NCBI GenBank assembly: GCA_020747015.1
Contig: JAGTJM010000035.1
Coordinates: 124,001 to 188,000 of the forward strand
DNA from: Pyrenochaeta sp. MPI-SDFR-AT-0127
Lineage: Eukaryota > Ascomycota > Dothideomycetes > Pleosporales > Cucurbitariaceae
Reading direction: 5' to 3'
DNA: 64,000 nt
Position 1 is the first letter of the stretch, and every line of letters begins with the position of its first letter. The translations under genes were made by a program, and so were the position numbers. The notes under the pieces are model-generated. The model saw only the letters and a program-made list of their open reading frames with translations. It was not told where the DNA came from and did no database searches. Shown one piece after another: positions 58,690 to 64,000 of this stretch.

Positions 58690-60125
58690 TTATCGTGCTG
58701 GGTATGCAGGGTAAGGTCCATGTTGATGATGGGATGGAGCTGGCATCGGAGGTTGGTACACAACGCGCTTTTCTTGGGGAGGGTATGCCTCAAACATGAC
58801 TCGCCGTTGAGGAGCATCAGCCCTGAGCGGACTTGGGGCGGGTTGGCTAGGGTGGGGGAAACGCTGTGAGTTGTTGGGGCTGCTCATAAAGAGTAATGTA
58901 TCGACAGCATCTTTCTCCGCTTGCTGGCTAGGCATTCGGAGGATTCCCGCCCGAGGTGTTGTGGGCGGCCGAGGGCCAGCACCTAGATCGCTATAATGTT
59001 TTCTTTGACTCGTGCCTAGAAGGGGTGGGGGAGCGTGCGAAACGCTTGATCGACGTCTTCTTCCAGTTTGAAATTCGGGGGCTGGAGCAAGCCCAACGCC
59101 AGATTGCGCGCCAGTAATTGAAATGAGGTTTGCAGCAGCATGCATTGCAGGTTTGGTACCTGGACGCCAGTATGCTGCAGGCAGATTAGTATTGTCAAGC
59201 AAAATGGAAAGAAAGACAAACATGAGGGCGTTGCGGCAAGCGATCGTGCTGGGTCCGATGCTGGTGACATGATCATTGGATCAGAGTTTTCCGAGACACC
59301 ACTTGGTCTACGTCGACGATCACCAGCATAAGGTGAATGAAATACCAAGCGATCAGTCCTGCCAGGAGCAGAGTTAGGGGAGCCACGCTGCGAGTGAACC
59401 TCCTCGAGTTCCTCAAGCGATTGCTTCTCCCAGCCATTTTGAACTTTTACCATGGCATAGGAAAGGCGCGTCTTGAGCTGCGCGGAAAGCTGCATATGCG
59501 TCAGTGACCTGCATGCTTCGTGTCGACCCTTATGCCGTACCTCTCCAATTCGATGTGTATCCATGCTCTTGTTCCTTTTATGTGCCGAAACAGGGCCTGC
59601 TGTATTTGCTATTCCCAAACCAACACCTTTGACGGAACCATCTGCTGTTCTTTTGAATCCATGAGAGACTGGGGAGTCCAATGCCATGGGGCTGGCTGCA
59701 GTGTCACCGGTTCGCGTCGCGTTCGCGGCTGCAGTGTCGATCCGAGATGCGTGTGCTTGCGACTCCACATGTCGAGGTCGACTCGGTGAGTTGGACATAC
59801 GTGCTTCCGCAGGCTTGTTTTGAATGGAGGCTACATTGGTCGATGCAAGTGAAGTCAAGTCGGTATCTGCAGCTGTGGAGGTGGAGAGATTACTAGATGA
59901 TGACGGCAATGCTGGCGCAGAGAAGGTGCTGGATACGATTGATTGGATCGACTCCTGTGAACCTGGCAAGTATGGTTTGTGTCCTGGGGCAATTGTCGCT
60001 GTGTGAGAGATGTCTGTGTTCTCTGATGGCGCAATTGATAAGTGACCATGCTCGGCGTGCTCGATCGGCGCAGACGCGAACTCACGCATCGTGCCGGCGG
60101 GGTAGTACGCCCCAACCTGTGTCAT
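58690..60125 (-). CDS. Whi5/Nrm1-like G1/S transcription repressor
   Basis: Exon 1 is 60125-59222 and exon 2 is 59174-58690, with a 47-bp intron that has a TACTAAT branch site; the product is about 462 aa. Most of the protein is Ser/Thr/Pro rich and disordered with many SP/TP sites, as expected for a CDK-regulated inhibitor. The short conserved helix LSAQLKTRLSYAMVKVQNGW (about residues 210-229) matches the Whi5/Nrm1-type GTB motif region that binds SBF/MBF. A second conserved patch in exon 2, GILRMPSQQAEKDAVDTLLF (followed by MSSPNNS), is typical of the filamentous-fungal members. The role would be to hold G1/S genes off until CDK phosphorylation. The ATG at 60125 starts MTQVGAYYPAGT. The frame stays open further upstream, but without an ATG and with unlike composition. 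Confidence 0.82.
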
Positions 60126-60959
60126 GGGGAACCGGTCAAGATCGAAGCCCAAAAAGTAATATGAATGGTAGCTTGCGCTAAAGTAACAGAGTCTAGGGAG
60201 CCTCTGTGACCTTTGATGGCGGGTTCCAGTAATAAGAAAGTGGCTCAGGAAGACGTGTCTTGCGGCGGAATCGGGCGTCTGCGCGAAATGGACGCGAAAC
60301 TCCAGGGCAGGAACGTCCAAAATGCCAGGCAGATGTGGAGTAAGAAATCGCAAGATAACACGAGAAGCAGGTCAGGGGTCTTTACGGCTTCTAGTGCGCG
60401 TCGCGTTGAAGGGGTGAATGAGCAGAGACGGGTGCAGTTCGAGTATGCCTGGAGCGGTTCAGCGAGCGAGCCGCGAAGTCATGTGCACGAGAACGCGCGT
60501 GCTTAGCGGGTGGCAACCGGACAGTCCCAACACAAGCATGCAATATTGGCGGTAAAACCCTCGTGCAGCATCCCCATATGCAGGTGAGCCGACGGACTAT
60601 TCAGAGATTTTCGCAATAGATTTCATGGTGTTTGTTGCAGGCATAAGCATGACAGCGTGGTTCACTCAGCAGCAGAGACGTTGGCCACTACCCGAGGCTC
60701 CCTTTTTCCGTTTTCAGCAGCCATTGACATGGTCTCATTCGTCCATGACAGTCAAAGAGAGTGTATCACATCAGCCGGAAGGAAAGCACACGGTTGCTTC
60801 TGCTGCAATTGCAGTCGATCAGTATTCGTTTGCTCCCTATTTACTCTTCCCTCGTGCACTGTACAAGGATCTCACAAGTCCAATCCTACAATCCTGACCA
60901 AGCATCCAACTCCAAACGCCCCCAAATCCAAAACCATAGGCGCCATTGAATCCTTAAAC
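60126..60959. other. intergenic, Whi5-like promoter and 3' flank of the 4-TM gene
   Basis: No gene supported. Frames up to 158 codons here lack ATG starts or family features. It should include the promoter of the Whi5-like gene on its left side. Confidence 0.5.
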
Positions 60960-63060
60960 CTATACCATTCCACTGACCTTCCTCTGCGTCATGCCACTCC
61001 AGTGCCCGCCTCGTCCCTCCTCTGCAACCTTCCCGCTAACATCTCGTCTTCTTCCTGGCGTGCCCAAGTCAGAGTCATCAAACTCATATGGGTTGATATA
61101 GTCAACACCCGACCTGCTGATAACACGTGGTGAGTGGCCCTGCACAGGCGTGTAATTTGCCTCTCCAGTCCGCCTTACACTCGTGTAGCTCTTCTTGCTC
61201 AGTGTAAACGGCGAGTTCGAAACAAGGCCATATTTAGGTTGAGGAGGCGGCGTGTTGACTGCATATTGTTTGGTTGTACTGGGGAGGTGGTTGGGCTGGT
61301 TCCTGAACGATCCTTTGGAGGGAGATGTGCTGGGGGAGTTCGATGCCGAGTTTCCGTTTCGGACGCCTTGTGTAGCGGCTTTCAAGTCTCCGTAATATCG
61401 AGACTTTGGTGTGCCAGAACGCGAATGCGAGCGATCAAACGTGGCCTCGGTAGATATGGACGTTGTTGTTTGAGTTCTCTTAAGGCCAGCCGGAGGGGGG
61501 GTGCTCTTCTTGTCGTCGAAGACCATTGCGGGAGGCGGGGTCGGTGGGTTCATACGGAGAGGTTGGGGCATCATAGGTTTTTCCAGCTCCTCCTCGACAT
61601 CTGAGACGTCGTCATACGGAGATAGAGTATTATAGCCCCTGTTCGAAGTGAACATTGTCTGCTTGGGGGCAGGTGCAGAATAGTGCTCCTCCTGCTCTCG
61701 CTCACCGTCTTGATCAGGGTAGACAAACCAGTTGTCGTTCTGCAAGTTTTCACGGCTGTTTCGTTGAAGAGCAAGGTCGCCAGCGGCTTCTTGCTTGTTA
61801 CTTTGGGCGGTAGTTGGCGGCGTATAGAACTCTTGCTTGGCTGACGATAAAGTAACAGAGGATTCATTGCGAGAATGCCTCTTGATGTTCGCCTGTTGGG
61901 CAAGGAAGGACTTGCGTTGAGCTAGAGTCTCAACGTCGTCCGCATCGTCCTGACGATGCAGGTCGTCACGATGATTCAGACTTCTTCGAGACTGACGAGC
62001 AGTTGCTGGTTGAGAATACATTGAGAATCTCTCCCTCGATTGGCGAGCTGAGTTGGGTGTGTGCGGAGAGTAGGTTGTCGCCGAGTCTGTGCGCGTGTGT
62101 AGGAACGCAACCTGGTTTTTGTTTGGAATTGGGATGTCTTTTGAAAGCAGAGGATCAGCTTGCGAATTCCTGTCTCCGGCGATGGTGCTCTGAGCGCTGA
62201 AACGCTTCTCATTATTGCTGTTAGATGTGGCAGCAGAGATCGAGGAGTTTTTATGCTTGTGCTTCGACTTCCTGCGCGACGTGAGGTTGTCTTCGAGCGG
62301 GTTCATGTCCGGTGGCAGCTTCGAGATCTTTCTGAACACGATGACGAGATACATATCCAAGAACAGCGAGGCAATATGCAGGCCGCCGACTGTAGTGGCA
62401 GTGAGCCATGTTGTCATCAAAACCTTGTTCGAGTCATCGTCTGTGGGGAACATTGTGCGCCAACGCCCCTCTGTTCCAGGCTCCATATCAGAGTTGCGGC
62501 GGGACATCAAGACAGTGAAGACGTAGAAAGGTATGAAGCCGGCGTCGGTCACAAGGGCGAAGAAGTGGTAGCTGGCTGAGCTGGCAGGCGGTCGCGATTT
62601 GGCATTACGAATTAGATGATATATGGCATACAAGCACACGACGATGTCAACACCGGGCTGTAATGGTCAGCGAGGTCCTCCTGTTTTGCTAATATGCACA
62701 TACTGGGATGCGCATGATGTACCCTTCGGTGTCCGCAGCGCCCCGAATGAAGATGGCACAGAGCAAGACACCAACAGCGCCCAGCAAGCTGCACACTCTG
62801 AAGAACAGCTGAATCCATCGCGCAACCTTGACAAAGATCTTGGTGTGCTTGTGCATGGGCTTTGCGTCTGTATGTCCATACGGCAGGATAAGATAGCTGT
62901 CTGGATGCTTATTGAAGTTGATCAGTGGGCCATCCTGCTTCTTCTTCGGAGACGGCGGCATGCGACTGGCCATGGTGACAGCTTTGGGGTTGAAGGTCGA
63001 TATCGTGGGATCCATGGAATTCCGCTGAGGCTCGTAGAGGTAGGGCTGCCAGCGGTCCAT
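60960..63060 (-). CDS. four-TM membrane protein with long disordered tail
   Basis: Exon 1 is 63060-62704 and exon 2 is 62657-60960, with a 46-bp intron; the product is about 684 aa. It has about four membrane segments: WIQLFFRVCSLLGAVGVLLC, the spliced PGVDIVVCLYAIYHLI, SYHFFALVTDAGFIPFYVF and LTATTVGGLHIASLFLDMYL. A hydrophilic tail of about 450 residues follows, rich in Ser, Arg, Pro and Gln, with PPP stretches and many SP sites. The 4-TM-plus-tail layout recalls MARVEL/SUR7-like fungal membrane proteins, but I cannot name the family. The start MDRWQPYLYEPQ at 63060 is the first reasonable ATG. A TTTCAG acceptor-like site right before it leaves room for another upstream exon. Confidence 0.8.
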
Positions 63061-63611
63061 CTCTGAAAGAATGTGGAGGCCGTCCGTAAAGGGCCTTGAG
63101 AACGAAGGTGTGGTGCTCTCGCTTAGCAAAGGAATGCTGATGATGGGTTACATGGGGGACACGAAGATCTATGGAGCTGAAGTAGTAAATAGTGGTTGCC
63201 ATGACAACAATCACGGCGCATCGATGCAGGTGTGGACCACGCATGACGTGAGGGTTTGCGGGAGAGACGGAGTGGTTTGTGCATTGACTACCTTAGCTGC
63301 AGCGGCTGATTCAAGGAAATTATGAACATGTGGGGTCCCGACGAGGCCTGATGGGAAGCCCGGCCGCTTCGTGCTTCGGCATGTGCCTGAAGAGCGAATG
63401 CCCGAGCCATCTCGACTCGTCTGTGACAAAGCGGACAAGACATGTTGAAATAGCTGCCCTGGCTCCAATTGACTAACAATGGACGCAAGATGAGGGCGAG
63501 TCTCCTCGAAACCGCACAAGATCCGCGAGCATTGAAGTTTTAGTGACACAGCAAGCGAGGTGCAGATCTTCGTCACCCGAGGGTTTCTGTCCGATGGCTG
63601 CATCGAAATGC
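63061..63611. other. divergent promoter region, 4-TM gene / ferredoxin reductase
   Basis: About 550 bp between divergent start codons. No gene or strong element is seen. Confidence 0.5.
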
Positions 63612-64000
63612 ATGCAGTCCCTCCACAACATGCACATATCCCGACATCTTCAAAGGGCGCCATATATCTGCGCTAGCTGCACTGGACGCATAGCAGCTAT
63701 ATTTCCTACCTCAAGCCGGAAGAGTCGGCCAACACGTTTTTCTCGCTCGGCGCCATGCCGCCCGTCGATACCATCGCGAGTTTTTCCAGAAACGTCATTG
63801 CGAACGCATAGCCATGCCTACAGTACAGCAACGACTTCGCAACGACTTCTACGGATCGCCATCATTGGCTCTGGACCTGCAGGCTTCTATACTGCGCACC
63901 GCCTTCTGAATAAAGTCCAAGATGCTGTCGTGGATATGTATGAACAGCTACCTGTGCCGTACGGCCTCGTTCGATTCGGTGTAGCACCCGACCATCCCGA
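63612..64000 (+). CDS. ARH1: mitochondrial NADPH:ferredoxin (adrenodoxin) reductase, 5' part
   Basis: Partial: the frame is open from the ATG at 63612 to the window edge (129 full codons). The first 80 residues are rich in Arg, Ser and Thr and nearly free of acidic residues, a clear mitochondrial presequence. The enzyme then starts with RIAIIGSGPAGFYTAHRLL (FAD-binding GxGxxG at residues 86-91) and EQLPVPYGLVRFGVAPDHP, diagnostic for the FDXR/Arh1 family. The enzyme passes electrons from NADPH to mitochondrial ferredoxin for iron-sulfur cluster and heme A synthesis. No intron is seen within the window. Confidence 0.92.
   Translation, partial: MQSLHNMHISRHLQRAPYICASCTGRIAAIFPTSSRKSRPTRFSRSAPCRPSIPSRVFPETSLRTHSHAYSTATTSQRLLRIAIIGSGPAGFYTAHRLLNKVQDAVVDMYEQLPVPYGLVRFGVAPDHP

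Noticed and set aside
1..64000. CRISPR array, prokaryotic operons or riboswitches
   Set aside because: The genes have spliceosomal introns and eukaryotic families. No regularly spaced direct repeats with unique spacers were seen; the tandem arrays found are contiguous repeats.

Overview
The window looks like a nuclear contig from a filamentous ascomycete. The evidence is short GT-AG introns (about 46-75 bp, often with CTAAC-type branch points), a translation elongation factor 3 gene (a fungal factor), a HET-domain gene, and the gene repertoire as a whole. The style resembles Dothideomycetes/Pleosporales, but that placement is inference from general familiarity and was not computed. All gene models were built by hand from reading frames, splice signals and recalled family structure. 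Each multi-exon model was checked for frame consistency.

Layout. Left block (1-12.7 kb): a GPI inositol-deacylase (BST1/PGAP1) and ribosome assembly GTPase BMS1 on +, an SMP-30-type lactonohydrolase on -, and a sugar-porter MFS transporter on +. Gene-poor island (about 12.7-27.9 kb): only two convincing genes. One encodes an unusual GIY-YIG-like protein with three CxxC zinc modules and an internal 34-residue tandem repeat. The other is an orphan zinc-knuckle gene whose ATG seems to sit alone in a 3-nt first exon. The island also holds two diverged LTR-like fragments, one followed by a primer-binding-site-like sequence, and decayed ORF remnants. Middle block (28-43.3 kb): a mitochondrial PDH/BCKDH-type kinase, a tiny I9 proteinase inhibitor, EF-3, a HET-domain protein convergent with a secreted GMC oxidoreductase, and Golgi tether subunit COG3. 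Right block (43.5-64 kb): eIF5A, RRN7 (Pol I initiation factor) and ubiquitin-L40 in a row on +, an FHA-domain protein, an L1-domain ribosome biogenesis protein, palmitoyl-protein thioesterase, acetyl-CoA hydrolase/transferase ACH1, a Whi5/Nrm1-like G1/S repressor, a four-TM protein with a long disordered tail, and the 5' end of mitochondrial ferredoxin reductase, cut by the window edge.

Functionally, most genes are single-copy housekeeping genes of ribosome production and translation (BMS1, EF-3, eIF5A, RRN7, UBI-L40, L1-domain), secretory traffic and lipid-anchor handling (BST1, COG3, PPT1) and mitochondrial acetyl-CoA and redox metabolism (PDK, ACH1, ferredoxin reductase). The accessory content lies in the island and in the HET/GMC pair. 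I did not find a clear multi-gene novel system. The best candidate for new biology is the GIY-YIG/zinc-module protein at 15.2-17.2 kb.
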